DNA from: UBA830 sp038146925 | Lineage (GTDB): Bacteria; Pseudomonadota; Alphaproteobacteria; MPNO01; UBA830 | Assembly: GCA_038146925.1 (NCBI GenBank) | Contig: JAYQSP010000009.1 | Span: 82,695-146,694 of the forward strand | Length of the DNA stretch: 64,000 nt | Direction of reading: 5' to 3' | In this document: one piece after another, positions 1-8,061 of the stretch | Layout of the letters: the number at the start of each line of letters is the position of its first letter | How positions within the stretch are numbered: the stretch's first letter is position 1 | Position numbers and translations under genes: made by a program | The notes under the pieces: model-generated | What the model saw: only the letters and a program-made list of their open reading frames with translations | Told to the model about the DNA's origin: nothing | Database searches by the model: none

Positions 1-360
1 CGCCAGCGCGACATGCCCCGCCGGATTGCCGTAGCGGTTGCCGCCAGGTCCTGCCGCGCCGGATTCGCCGATTGCCCAGTCGGTATCGAGTATTTCGCGG
101 ATCGCAGCGGCCGCGAGCGTGGCGTATTCCTCGGTCGAGCCCTGCATTTCGGCCTTGGCGTCGTTGAACCGCAGAATGCCGCGCCGCGCCGTCTGGGTGT
201 AGACAGACCCGCCACCGACGAAATAGGCGGATGCGCCCGGCACGGACAGCAACGCCGCGGAAATAAGCCCGCCCGCCGCGGATTCGGAGACCGACACGGT
301 CTGACCGCGTTCCTTCAGCAGGGCGCCGACGGGGCCGGCCATTTGGACGAGTGAAGGCAT
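1..360 (-). CDS. CinA-family C-terminal domain protein (PncC-like nicotinamide-nucleotide amidohydrolase), partial
   Basis: The minus-strand frame opens with ATG at 360 and runs off the left edge, giving 120 codons without a stop. The protein begins MPSLVQMAGPVGALL and carries the CinA C-domain signature: ESAAGG around residues 26-31 (family form ESCTGG, with the catalytic serine), then VPGASAYFVGG and an AGPGG segment near the break. This family deamidates nicotinamide mononucleotide in the pyridine nucleotide salvage cycle, in the cytoplasm. The N-terminal CinA (MoCF-type) partner is encoded separately at 58.9-59.6 kb, so the two halves are not fused here. The second position of the serine motif (Ala for Cys) deviates mildly. 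Only the C-terminal end is missing, because of the window boundary. Confidence 0.8.
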   Translation of the reverse strand, partial: MPSLVQMAGPVGALLKERGQTVSVSESAAGGLISAALLSVPGASAYFVGGGSVYTQTARRGILRFNDAKAEMQGSTEEYATLAAAAIREILDTDWAIGESGAAGPGGNRYGNPAGHVALA

Positions 361-627
361 GTATTGTGTTCCCGTTTGGTGGTCAGAAAAGAAAAGACAG
401 GCTGATGACGCTGTGGTCGAATTTCTACGTCCGATCGACGGCAGATTCCGGTCCAACCATCCCCAGCGCAAAGAAAACGGGCTGGAGCCACAATCTGAAA
501 ATTCTCATGATCATCGGCGCGCAGATTGGCGATAAATGTCCGCGGCTGCAACATGGTCGTTCGCGGACGAACTTCCTTGCGAAGCGGCAATGGATATAAG
601 CAAGAAATTCGCACGGGCCAGCCTTGT
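361..627. other. Intergenic stretch without a recognisable gene
   Basis: This is 267 bases between the partial PncC gene and the dehydrogenase remnant, both on the minus strand. Short frames exist on both strands, but none has a convincing start, ribosome-binding site or family resemblance. It presumably carries the promoter of the PncC gene, although no clear -35/-10 pair was identified. Confidence 0.4.
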
Positions 628-1613
628 CTACAGCATCCTCACATCGTCGCCCGCGATAAAGCAGGCACCCTCGCCGCGCAGCATCCGCAAAACATTTTTA
701 GCACCCCGCTTTGCCGCGACCACAAGCGCGTCGCCGCTCATGGCTGAATTGTGGGGCGACGCGATCACGTTGGGCAGATCGAGAAACGGATGTTTGGTCT
801 CGAATTTTCCGTGACGGACCGGTTCAATCCACCACGCCTCGAGGCACGCGGTAAAAGCGGGGTTTTCAATCAGATGCCGATACAGATCGTCCTCGTCGAC
901 GATCTCCCCCCGCGCCACGTTGACCAGCACGGCGTCCGGCTTCATCCGGGCGAGATGTTCCGACCGTATCAGCCGGTCCGTATTGCGGGTTAGCGCCAGC
1001 GTGATCACCAGGACGTCCGCCGCCGTCATAACGCGATCGAGATCGTCCAGCGTGCCGATGAAATCGACCTCTTCGCCGGTCGTTCCGGATCGGTTTAGGG
1101 CCTCGATCCGCATGCCCAGGCCGCGCATCAGACGCGCGACCTCCCGCCCGGTCTCCCCGAATCCCAGGATTCCGCATGTCGCGCCGCGGATCTTCTTCGT
1201 CGGCACGAACTGGTTGAATTCGCCCGCCTTCATATTGCGGTGTTCGACCGTTAGCCGTTTGGAAGCCGCCAGCGCCATTGCGACGACGTGTTCCGACATC
1301 GGTTCGGCGTAGGCGCCGGCATTGTAGGCAACGGGAATGTGCGGCGGCATCTTGCTCAGCGGCAGGTAATCGATGCCGGCGGTCAGCACTGGATCAGTTC
1401 GCAATTGTCCAGCAACGCCATTGCCTCGACCCCGAGATCGCGGATCGGGTGATAGGTCATAACTGCCCGAGCGGTGCGCAGCGCGGTATCGCGTTCCGGG
1501 CCGTTCAGGTCGGGAAGAAACCGAACGTTCGCTTCGTCACCGAAATGCTCGGCAACCGCATCGCGGATGTCATCTGGCGGTGAATGAGAGACAAGAACCA
1601 GCGGTTTTGTCAT
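628..1613 (-). pseudogene. D-2-hydroxyacid dehydrogenase family gene, split by a one-base frameshift
   Basis: Two overlapping minus-strand frames together make one D-isomer-specific 2-hydroxyacid dehydrogenase of about 327 residues. The first 76 residues (start at 1613, MTKPLVLVSHSPP) end LLDNCELIQC-stop. The second frame continues exactly where the family continues, with VLTAGIDYLPL, the Rossmann motif GILGFGETG, the arginine in NVARGEIVDE, an IEP segment and SPHNSA with the catalytic histidine. Restoring one base at about 1389-1390 (CAGTG to CAGGTG on the coding strand) gives LIQVLTAGID and a continuous frame. The break may be a real inactivating mutation or an assembly error. The enzyme would reduce 2-oxoacids or oxidise D-2-hydroxyacids with NAD(P)H. 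The 3' fragment could only be translated from a TTG codon. Confidence 0.75.
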
Positions 1614-1648
1614 GCCTGGGTTATATCAGCAGTTTCTTTGTCCGGCTC

Positions 1649-2647
1649 TCAGACGTGAAATTCCGTCAGCACCCGGGTGACTTCCTCGGGGAACAGCTCC
1701 TCAATTTCGACCTTGCGCTGGCAGACTCCCTGCTCGAAACCGTATTGCAGGAAGGCTTCCAGCGTGGTGCGGTTCTTTTCGATCCCGTAGGGGAAGAAAT
1801 CCTCGCCGAACAGGTCTTTCGCCTTTTGCGCGGCGTCGTAGCACCATGCGAACGGCATCCGCGTCGCCGTCATTTCGGTCGCCCGGAACAGTGCCCGGTT
1901 CTTGGCCTCCTCGAACGCCTTGTACAGATTCGTCGCGACCCAGGGGTTTTCACGGAAAAAATCGCCTCGCATGGCGATAACGTGCATGATCGGAAAAATG
2001 CCGGTATCCCGGTAATACTGTTCCTCGACCTCGCGGTAATTCGGATACAGATGAACGATGGTATCCTCGCCCTCCTCCACCGGCGTCGGCGGATGGGCCG
2101 ACATGATGCAGTCGATCTCGCCGTCGAACAGCATGTCGGTCAGCGATTTGTCCTGGCGCGGCGTGTAGGACACACCGTCGGGAATGTTCAGGCTGACCTT
2201 TTCCTTGCGGCCCGCCGAGTTCACGCCGCCCTGCACCCATTCGATCTCCTGCAGCGGGATGCCGATATTGTGCACCAGCCAGCCGCGCGTGTAGATCGAC
2301 GCCGTCTGCGCCCATTCGGGGATACCGATGCGTTTGCCGCGCAGGTCGGCGGCGTCCTTTATGTCGCTGCCGGGCAGAACAAACAAGGAAGATTGCCGGA
2401 ACACGCGCGACGGAAAGACAGGAATGCCCGTGATGCTGTCGTCGTCCTGCGATTTCAGGGCGATGTACTTGCCGAACGACATTTCGGACACGTCCCATTC
2501 GCGGAACTTGATGAACCGGAAGAATGTTTCCTCGATCTGAAGGTTCAGATACCGGAGGTCGATGCCTTCGGCCTGGATATCCCCGCGCGTCAGATCGCGC
2601 ATGTGCTCGTAGTCGCTGGCAGCGAAAGTAACGGTCAGTTTAGACAT
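1649..2647 (-). CDS. 4,5-dihydroxyphthalate decarboxylase-like protein
   Basis: The start is placed at ATG 2647 (MSKLTVTFAASDYEHMRDL) because a GGAG lies 9 bases upstream and the family begins here; the longer frame upstream has no homology. The 332-residue product matches the 4,5-dihydroxyphthalate decarboxylase (Pht5-like) family, which shares the periplasmic-binding/NMT1-like fold: DVSEMSFGKYIAL, GIPVFPSRVFR, RGKRIGIPEWAQTASIYTRG, WVQGGVN and DGEIDCIMSA. Phthalate-pathway members remove CO2 from a dihydroxylated aromatic diacid; no signal peptide is seen, so a cytoplasmic enzyme is likelier than a binding protein. It is the downstream partner of the heme-oxygenase-fold protein at 2718-3464. 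A paralogue lies at 14.8 kb. The substrate is not predictable. Confidence 0.72.
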   Translation of the reverse strand: MSKLTVTFAASDYEHMRDLTRGDIQAEGIDLRYLNLQIEETFFRFIKFREWDVSEMSFGKYIALKSQDDDSITGIPVFPSRVFRQSSLFVLPGSDIKDAADLRGKRIGIPEWAQTASIYTRGWLVHNIGIPLQEIEWVQGGVNSAGRKEKVSLNIPDGVSYTPRQDKSLTDMLFDGEIDCIMSAHPPTPVEEGEDTIVHLYPNYREVEEQYYRDTGIFPIMHVIAMRGDFFRENPWVATNLYKAFEEAKNRALFRATEMTATRMPFAWCYDAAQKAKDLFGEDFFPYGIEKNRTTLEAFLQYGFEQGVCQRKVEIEELFPEEVTRVLTEFHV

Positions 2648-2717
2648 GATCTCGGACTCCAAATGCAGTTCGGGCGGAAGCATGCTCCCGCCCGACTTCG
2701 TTGATAGGGATTTTGGC

Positions 2718-3464
2718 TTATGCGATCTTTTTACGCCAGCCCATCTTCTTGTCCAGCGCATCGCCGGCATCCGCGATGCCGTTGAGGTAATAATCCCAGA
2801 CAATCAGGTTTTCCTCGCAGGCGTCGACCACTTCGTCTTCCATATGAAGTTTCGCCGCATGCTGGGCCACGGTCTTCCAGCCCAGGTCCGAATGCTTGAT
2901 ATCGGCTTCCGAATGCATGCCGAAGAACAGGCGCTGTTCCGGGGTCAGGTCGAACAGTTTTCCCCAACGGCGGTTTTCGTTGCCGAACCAGCCTTTTTTC
3001 TTCACCTCACCCTTGCCGTAACCTGGAATATTCGCCCGTTCGGCGCAGGTGTTGGCCATCAGGCCCAGCAGCCAGTGCCGGTTACTCATCAGCCCGTCCC
3101 AGGCGCGCCAGCACATACGCGTCGACGGCAGCGGCTTCGCATTTCTGATCTGGGCCCGCTTCATCCCGCAATCGACGCCGAGATCCTCGAGAACCTTCCA
3201 GTGCGGCCGGCCGTCGCCGTGCTCCGCGTCGGAGATAAGTTCTTCGTGACAGGCTTCCAGAATATCCATTTTCACGTCCCACTCGGGCGTGTTCGTCGCC
3301 ACCCGGAGTTTGAGGACAGAGTTGCGCTGCCGCGTATTCAGCCGGTGCTGCATCACGAAGGTGTAGGCCCGCCCCTTCGTCATCGGTTCGTTCAGCATGC
3401 GGTTGTTTTTCGAAAAATTGTCCACCGCCTTGTCGATGCCGGCGATTACTGCCTTGGTGCTCAT
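2718..3464 (-). CDS. Heme-oxygenase-fold iron-containing redox enzyme (PqqC/TenA-like)
   Basis: This 248-residue all-helical protein resembles the iron-containing redox enzymes of the heme-oxygenase-like superfamily (PF14518 type). Candidate metal ligands are Glu70, Glu74/75 and His82/His88 in the first half (EACHEELISDAEHG) and His184, Asp188 and His191 in HSEADIKH, i.e. the H-x3-D-x2-H pattern of heme-oxygenase-like diiron oxygenases. Such enzymes oxidise amines, fatty acids or aromatic amino-acid derivatives. It is followed after 70 bases by the dihydroxyphthalate-decarboxylase-like gene on the same strand, so the two probably form one unit, with a LysR gene upstream. The family assignment is fairly firm; the reaction is unknown. 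Confidence 0.65.
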   Translation of the reverse strand: MSTKAVIAGIDKAVDNFSKNNRMLNEPMTKGRAYTFVMQHRLNTRQRNSVLKLRVATNTPEWDVKMDILEACHEELISDAEHGDGRPHWKVLEDLGVDCGMKRAQIRNAKPLPSTRMCWRAWDGLMSNRHWLLGLMANTCAERANIPGYGKGEVKKKGWFGNENRRWGKLFDLTPEQRLFFGMHSEADIKHSDLGWKTVAQHAAKLHMEDEVVDACEENLIVWDYYLNGIADAGDALDKKMGWRKKIA

Positions 3465-3584
3465 ATCTCAGTGTCCTTTCCTGTTGTTGCCGCCCTTATA
3501 CGATGTCGGGCGTTTGCTGTTAAAAACCATTCCCCAATAGCTTCCATGCCGAATTTCAATGGCACGACACATCGGGCATATCGT

Positions 3585-4505
3585 CTATGGCCGGCGCAGA
3601 CGCCCTTCGCTTGCATCGATGCATTCGGCAATGACCCGATCTATGACCTGGCGCACCGCGCGCGAAGCGTTGTTTTCGAGATGGGAGGCAGCGTACGCGA
3701 AATGGAGCGTGCGCGGGACTTTGGGCCGCACGATCTGCGAAGCGAACAGCCGGTTGGCCTGAACCGCCTGCTGAACCGCTGCATAGGGCAGGATCGTATA
3801 GCCCAGCCCGTCTTCGACGAGGTCCCGCGTCGTGGCGACGGAATCGATCTCGAAGGATACCTCGATCGTCAAATCCTTTTCCCGCGCCGTGTCCTCCACC
3901 CAGTCTCGCAGGCCGAATCCGTGGCTTGGCAAAATCATGCTGCGTTTGCACACGGTGGCGAACGACACTGTTTCTCCGGGGTCGTCGCTGCCCGCCGCAC
4001 CGACCAGATAAAGATCTTCGCCCATCAGCGGTTCCGTCGAAATGCCGGAGACGGCCCCAGGATTATACGTGAACCCCATATCGAGCGAATTGTCGTCGAG
4101 ACGACGCATGATCTCTTCGCTCAGCCCTTCGAACAGGTGCAGCGAAATATCCGGGTAGGCATCGCGACAGGCGCGGATCAGCGGCGTGACCAGCAACGCG
4201 CTGGCTGTCGGCGTGATCCCCAGCACGATTTCGCCACGCGGAGGCCCGGAGAGATCTCTGACTTCCTGTCCCGCCTGTTCGACCTGTTTGAGGATCGCAT
4301 TCGCGTGGCGCAGCAACACCAGGCCCGCCTCGGTAGGTTCCACTCCGCGCGAATGCCGGTGCAGCAGTTCGACGCCGAGCTCGTCTTCCAGTTTGCGTAT
4401 CTGAAGACCGAGCGCCGGTTGCGCGATACGCACGCGATCGGCAGCGCGCGTGAAGCTTTTCGCTTCCACGATCTCGGTAAAATATCGCAACTGGCGCACG
4501 TCCAT
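3585..4505 (-). CDS. LysR-family transcriptional regulator
   Basis: The 306-residue protein has a standard LysR layout: an N-terminal winged helix (MDVRQLRYFTEIVEAKSF, then SFTRAADRVRIAQPALGLQI as the recognition region, residues about 1-60), a linker helix, and an effector-binding domain from about residue 90 (GEIVLGITPTASALL to LPYAAVQQAV). The ATG is followed immediately by the canonical DVRQLRYF start. It lies upstream of, and on the same strand as, the heme-oxygenase-fold/decarboxylase-like pair, with a 120-base gap, so it is a reasonable candidate for their regulator. The neighbouring Rieske and DJ-1 genes are also possible targets. No operator was identified. Confidence 0.88.
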   Translation of the reverse strand: MDVRQLRYFTEIVEAKSFTRAADRVRIAQPALGLQIRKLEDELGVELLHRHSRGVEPTEAGLVLLRHANAILKQVEQAGQEVRDLSGPPRGEIVLGITPTASALLVTPLIRACRDAYPDISLHLFEGLSEEIMRRLDDNSLDMGFTYNPGAVSGISTEPLMGEDLYLVGAAGSDDPGETVSFATVCKRSMILPSHGFGLRDWVEDTAREKDLTIEVSFEIDSVATTRDLVEDGLGYTILPYAAVQQAVQANRLFASQIVRPKVPRTLHFAYAASHLENNASRAVRQVIDRVIAECIDASEGRLRRP

Positions 4506-4721
4506 CGGGCAGCCCTCCTATACCTTTTCGGTATATCATGCACCCCATCCATAACGCAACGGCACTTCGGGAGCGGGCGCAACATCGTGCCCACTGCACA
4601 TAACAGGCGGGACCGAATGCCGCTGTTCCAGAATGCGAGCCGACAGATTTGGCGCATGCTCACGAGGCTGAATTCTTCAACCGCCGATCAGCGGTCCGAA
4701 AAAACTTCCCAGCGCTTTTCG

Positions 4722-5342
4722 TTACTCCCCGAACAGCGACTGCGCTTTCTCGCGCACGGCATCGGGCGCAGTTGCCAGAGACCCCGAATTGAACGGCGGC
4801 TGCGGGTCGTATTCGGTCATCAGTTGAACGAACCGGGCATGGTCCTCGCCGGCCACTTCGGACAGCAGGGTCAGGGCCATGTCGATGCCGGCGGAGACCC
4901 CGGCCCCGGTCATAATCTTACCGTCGGTCACGACCCGTTCGTCCACCGCGATGGCGCCGTAATCCGCCAGTTGTTTCATCGCCGACCAGTGGGTGGTCGC
5001 GCGCTTGCCGTTCAGCAGGCCGGCCGCGCCGAGCACCAGGGCCCCGGTGCAGACGGACGTCGTCCACGTCGTGGTCCTGTCGACAGCGCGCACCCAGTCG
5101 AGAACCTCTTCATCCGATGTTACGTGGCTCATGTCGGCAGCGCCCGGGATCAACAGGATATCGGGCGACGACACATCCGCCATCGCGTGATCGGCTGAAA
5201 GGCCCAGATGACCTGCCCGCACGGGACCGGCGGTCTTGCCGACGATCTTCACCTCGGCGTCCGGCACCCGGCCGATCACCTCCAGCGGGCCGACCGCGTC
5301 CAGCGGCGTCATTCTGTCGAATATGAACAGCGCGATTTCCAT
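4722..5342 (-). CDS. DJ-1/PfpI family protein (isonitrile-hydratase-like)
   Basis: This 206-residue glutamine-amidotransferase-like protein begins MEIALFIFDRMTPLDAVGPL. The nucleophile-elbow cysteine sits in TTSVCTGALVLGAAGLL, and the following GKRATTHW is typical of the ThiJ/PfpI branch that includes isonitrile hydratase InhA and the ligand domains of GlxA regulators. No helix-turn-helix domain follows, so this is the stand-alone enzyme type. Members hydrate isonitriles, act on glyoxals or serve as chaperones; which applies here cannot be told. It is downstream of the Rieske gene on the same strand, but a terminator-like hairpin at 5391-5422 separates them. Confidence 0.8.
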   Translation of the reverse strand: MEIALFIFDRMTPLDAVGPLEVIGRVPDAEVKIVGKTAGPVRAGHLGLSADHAMADVSSPDILLIPGAADMSHVTSDEEVLDWVRAVDRTTTWTTSVCTGALVLGAAGLLNGKRATTHWSAMKQLADYGAIAVDERVVTDGKIMTGAGVSAGIDMALTLLSEVAGEDHARFVQLMTEYDPQPPFNSGSLATAPDAVREKAQSLFGE

Positions 5343-5390
5343 GTTCGCCCCCCAGGCAGCTCTATCTCAGTCGAATTCAGGTCCGGCCGG

Positions 5391-5422
5391 CCCAAAAAGA
5401 AAACGGCGGGATCAACCCGCCG
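5391..5422 (-). terminator. Rho-independent terminator of the Rieske oxygenase gene
   Basis: On the minus strand a 7-bp GC stem (CGGCGGG / CCCGCCG, loop of 5) is followed by a T-rich tract TTTTCTTTTT. It lies 25 bases past the Rieske stop codon and 48 bases before the DJ-1 start. Confidence 0.7.
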
Positions 5423-5446
5423 CTTTCCGTCGATATGTACCAGCGA

Positions 5447-6514
5447 TTACTCCGCGGCCTGCGCCATCATCTGGTTGTCCTGCTCGACGATTTCGTCGAG
5501 CGACAAACGCGCCAGCGCAAGGACGCTGTCGGCATGGATTTCGACCAGATCGCGATCCGGGTTCAGATTGATCCGGTCCTGCTGGGCTTCCATGATGACC
5601 TTGTCCTCGATGAAGGTCGGATAGATTTCGTCGTACATTTCCTGCGTCGCGTTGGGATCGTCCTGACGATACCCGTTGGCGGTCGACCAGAAATAGTGGA
5701 ACGTGGTCTCGGTTTCCGGCGTCGCCGCGTGCAGCAGACGCAGATGGAAACCGTCCTGGTCGCGGTTTTCCTGAGCGCCCTTGCCGACCGCCACCGCACC
5801 CGACCACTGCAGCACGATACTGGGGCCGACATATTCGAATTCCTGCCAGCGATCGACCTTGCCGGTGAACTTTCCGCCCTTCTGATAGGTGGGGGGCGGA
5901 TCGTGCTCCAGCATCCAGCGGATGAAATAAGCGCCCTTTTCGGTCTTGTGGCTGTCCATGTCCGCGCCGACATGCTGCAGCGGGTTGCCGCCGATCGTGC
6001 GGCCGTGAACGTAACCGAGATGGGTCAGATCCATCAGGTTGTCGATCATCAGCATGTAGTTCGACTTGATCTGGAACATCGCCTTGCGGTGCGGCCATTT
6101 CACCGGGTCGTCGTGATACGGGTAGTCGACGATCTGACTTTCATCGGCCAGCGCCGGATCGCCCATCCAGATCCACAGAATCTGGTTGCGTTCGACCAGC
6201 GGGAAGTGACGGACATGCGCCTGCGGCGGGATGTTCTTCTGGCCGGGAATGTCGACGCAGTTGCCCTTGGTGTCGAAGGTCAGTCCGTGATAGCCGCACT
6301 GCAACCCGACATCAGTGACGGCACCGTGCGTCAGCGGCGCGCCGCGGTGACAGCAGCGGTCTTCCAGGGCGCCCACATTGCCGTCGGCATCGCGGTAGAT
6401 GACGATCGGCTCGTTCATAATCGTCCGCGCCAGAAGTCCGTTGTCGATCTCCTCGGCCCAGGCGGCGATGTACCAGGCATTACGCACGAAAGGTTGGTTA
6501 GCCTTGCGAGTCAT
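5447..6514 (-). CDS. Rieske non-heme iron oxygenase, alpha subunit (VanA-like)
   Basis: This 355-residue aromatic-ring or O-demethylating oxygenase component has the Rieske [2Fe-2S] motif CCHRGAPLTHG ... LQCGYHGL (residues about 53-80, C-x-H and C-x2-H). The catalytic domain carries the mononuclear iron ligands in DNLMDLTHLGYVH (D-x2-H-x4-H). The N-terminus FVRNAWYIAAWAEEI matches the vanillate/toluenesulfonate monooxygenase class, which demethylates or hydroxylates aromatic acids using electrons from a separate reductase. No reductase gene lies nearby, so it must be supplied in trans. A second, clearly related enzyme is at 37.3 kb. It ends at a terminator. Confidence 0.88.
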   Translation of the reverse strand: MTRKANQPFVRNAWYIAAWAEEIDNGLLARTIMNEPIVIYRDADGNVGALEDRCCHRGAPLTHGAVTDVGLQCGYHGLTFDTKGNCVDIPGQKNIPPQAHVRHFPLVERNQILWIWMGDPALADESQIVDYPYHDDPVKWPHRKAMFQIKSNYMLMIDNLMDLTHLGYVHGRTIGGNPLQHVGADMDSHKTEKGAYFIRWMLEHDPPPTYQKGGKFTGKVDRWQEFEYVGPSIVLQWSGAVAVGKGAQENRDQDGFHLRLLHAATPETETTFHYFWSTANGYRQDDPNATQEMYDEIYPTFIEDKVIMEAQQDRINLNPDRDLVEIHADSVLALARLSLDEIVEQDNQMMAQAAE

Positions 6515-6679
6515 ATTTCGCTCCCAATCGGTGATTCTGTTATTCCGGATGAAGGCTAACGAATTTGCGCCTCAACGGCAACAAAATCGGAGGTACGCGG
6601 CTTGCAAAAAAAACCGGATGGCCGTAACCACGGGGTACAGGGTGCATAAAAGCGCCGAAACCCGCACAGGAGGCCAATC

Positions 6680-6904
6680 ATGACGCTGAACGAGATTACC
6701 CGGGTACAGGAGTACCTCCGGCTGACCTTCTCCAACAACCGCATCAAAATCCTCCAGCCCAAGAAGCCGGACGCCCCGATCGAGGTGTATCTGGGCGACG
6801 AATTCATCGGCGTTCTGTACCGCGACGACGAAGAAGGCGAGATTTCCTACACGCTGAATATCTCCATCCTCGAAGAAGATCTGCCGGCCGCCGTATCGAT
6901 ATAG
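6680..6904 (+). CDS. DUF3126 family protein
   Basis: This is a 74-residue protein (MTLNEITRVQEYLRLTF) with the alphaproteobacterial DUF3126 pattern: an N-terminal amphipathic helix, then EVYLGDEFIGVLYRDDEEGE and an acidic tail. A good ribosome-binding site (AGGAGG) precedes the ATG by 5 bases. The family is small, cytoplasmic and of unknown function. It lies divergently from the Rieske gene and is followed 64 bases later by the TGA-containing GST gene on the same strand; co-transcription is possible but not shown. Confidence 0.85.
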   Translation: MTLNEITRVQEYLRLTFSNNRIKILQPKKPDAPIEVYLGDEFIGVLYRDDEEGEISYTLNISILEEDLPAAVSI

Positions 6905-6968
6905 ACACCTCGATTCGCCGCCCGTTCCCGGGTAGGATCGCACTCGCACCAAGCGGAAGGTTAGGGGT

Positions 6969-7670
6969 ATGACCGTCAAATACCATTTGATTAGCTCTTT
7001 TACGTGACCGTGGGTCCAGCGCGCCGTGATTGCCATGCGCGCCAAAGACGTCGAGTTCGAGGTCACATTTATCAATCTTCGGGACAAGCCCGACTGGTTC
7101 CTGAAAATTTCGCCGCACGGTAAAGTGCCGGTGCTGAAGGTCGATGACGAGATTCTGTTCGAATCCAACGCCATCGCCGAATTCCTGGACGAAACCGTGC
7201 CGCCGCGTCTTCACCCCGAAGACCCGATCGCCCGCGCCCGCAACCGGGCATGGACCGATTTCGTGCCCACTTTCTCCGGCGCGCTGAGCGGAATTTACTA
7301 CACCAAAACCCGCGAAGAGATGGAAGAAGGACTGGCAAAAGCGCCGAAGGCCGTGGAACGGCTGGAAGAAGCCATCGCGCGCCAGCGCGGCAATGACGGC
7401 CCGTATTTCAACGGCCCGGAACTGTCGCTGGTTGACGCGGCCTACGCGCCCTTCCTGCAAAGGTTCCTGATTGCCGACGGTTATCTGAAAACCGGCCTGC
7501 TGGACGGGTTCCCGCTGGTCAGGGCATGGACCGATGCGCTGTTGTCGAACGAAACGGTGACCGGCGCGGTCGCGCCGGAATTCTTGGACGAATTCCACGG
7601 CAATCTGAAACGCCGGGAATTCTACGTGGCGACACTGTTCGACGACGCGGGCGCGCAGGCGGCCGAATAA
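6969..7670 (+). CDS. Glutathione S-transferase with in-frame TGA at the redox cysteine position (probable selenoprotein)
   Basis: Starting at ATG 6969 (GGAAGG ribosome-binding site upstream), the frame reads MTVKYHLISSFT, then TGA at 7005-7007, then PWVQRAVIAMRAKDVEFEV and on to 7670 without another stop. With TGA read as one residue the protein has 233 residues, the normal GST length, and the TGA replaces the cysteine of the family motif C-P-[YW]-V-Q-R at the end of beta strand 1. The rest is intact: the thioredoxin-fold half with KISPHGKVPVL and FESNAIAEFLDE (residues about 1-80), then the helical domain. Conventional annotation would start at GTG 7026 or ATG 7035 and lose strand beta 1 and the active site. 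A hairpin suitable as a bacterial SECIS lies just after the TGA. The alternative is a nonsense mutation of TGC or TGT. Confidence 0.72.
7019..7042 (+). promoter_or_regulatory. Candidate bacterial SECIS hairpin downstream of the GST TGA
   Basis: GCGCGC (7019-7024) pairs with GCGCGC (7037-7042). After one bulged C the stem can continue GUG/CAU, leaving an apical loop in which G7028 is at or next to the first loop position, 21 nt after the UGA. Bacterial SECIS elements typically place the loop G 16-37 nt past the UGA, so geometry fits. The sequence is also protein-coding, so folding alone is not proof. Confidence 0.45.
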
Positions 7671-7712
7671 AGCCCCCGTTGCGGCCCCGGCGAGAGCCGG
7701 GCGGAAATGCAG

Positions 7713-7740
7713 AAACCCCTCCCCTACTGGGGAGGAGTTT
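7713..7740 (+). terminator. Hairpin downstream of the GST gene, terminator-like
   Basis: A near-perfect palindrome (AAACCCCTCCCC / GGGGAGGAGTTT, short loop) begins 43 bases after the GST stop codon and is followed by TTTGTCTTTG. It could terminate the plus-strand gene; it also resembles the CCCTCCCC-type repeats seen at 30.2 and 48.3 kb. Confidence 0.45.
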
Positions 7741-7767
7741 GTCTTTGCCTTGCGACGTCTACACAGT

Positions 7768-8061
7768 TTAACCGGCCAACTCGATCTCTACCTTCAAACC
7801 GCTCAGGCCTGAATCCCCCAACCGCATATCGCCGTCATACAGCGCCACGATATCGCCCACGATGGACAGACCGAACCCGGTGCCGGGCGTGGCTTCGTCC
7901 AGCCAGCCGCCCCAGTTCAGCGCGGCATCGCGCTGTTCAGCGGAGATACCGAGGCCGTCGTCTTCGACGGTGACGACCAGATTGCCATTTTCCCGCGTCG
8001 CAGAGAGTTTTACCGTCTTGTCCGCAAATTTGTGCGCGTTGGAGACCAGATTACTGACCAT
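7768..8061 (-). pseudogene. Histidine kinase remnant (HATPase domain only)
   Basis: The 97 residues are the C-terminal ATP-binding domain of a sensor kinase: N box NLVSNAHKFA, G1 box VEDDGLGIS, G2 box GTGFGLSIV, ending with a normal strand pair. Upstream the same frame stays open for only about 24 more codons (including HLPRRDTEAM, still kinase-like) before a TAA near 8133. No dimerisation/phosphoacceptor domain, sensor domain or good start codon is found. It therefore looks like the surviving 3' end of a kinase gene, not a functional kinase. A role as a stand-alone ATPase domain is possible but unsupported. Confidence 0.6.

Noticed and set aside
2646..5198. An 850-codon open frame on the plus strand opposite the decarboxylase-like, redox-enzyme and LysR genes
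   Set aside because: Its translation has no recognisable domain, and it lies antisense to three genes with clear family matches; long antisense frames are common in GC-rich DNA.
7026..7670. GST annotated from GTG 7026 as a normal, TGA-free gene
   Set aside because: It would lack beta strand 1 and the active-site residue. The upstream frame, good ribosome-binding site and motif continuity favour a start at 6969 with TGA read-through.
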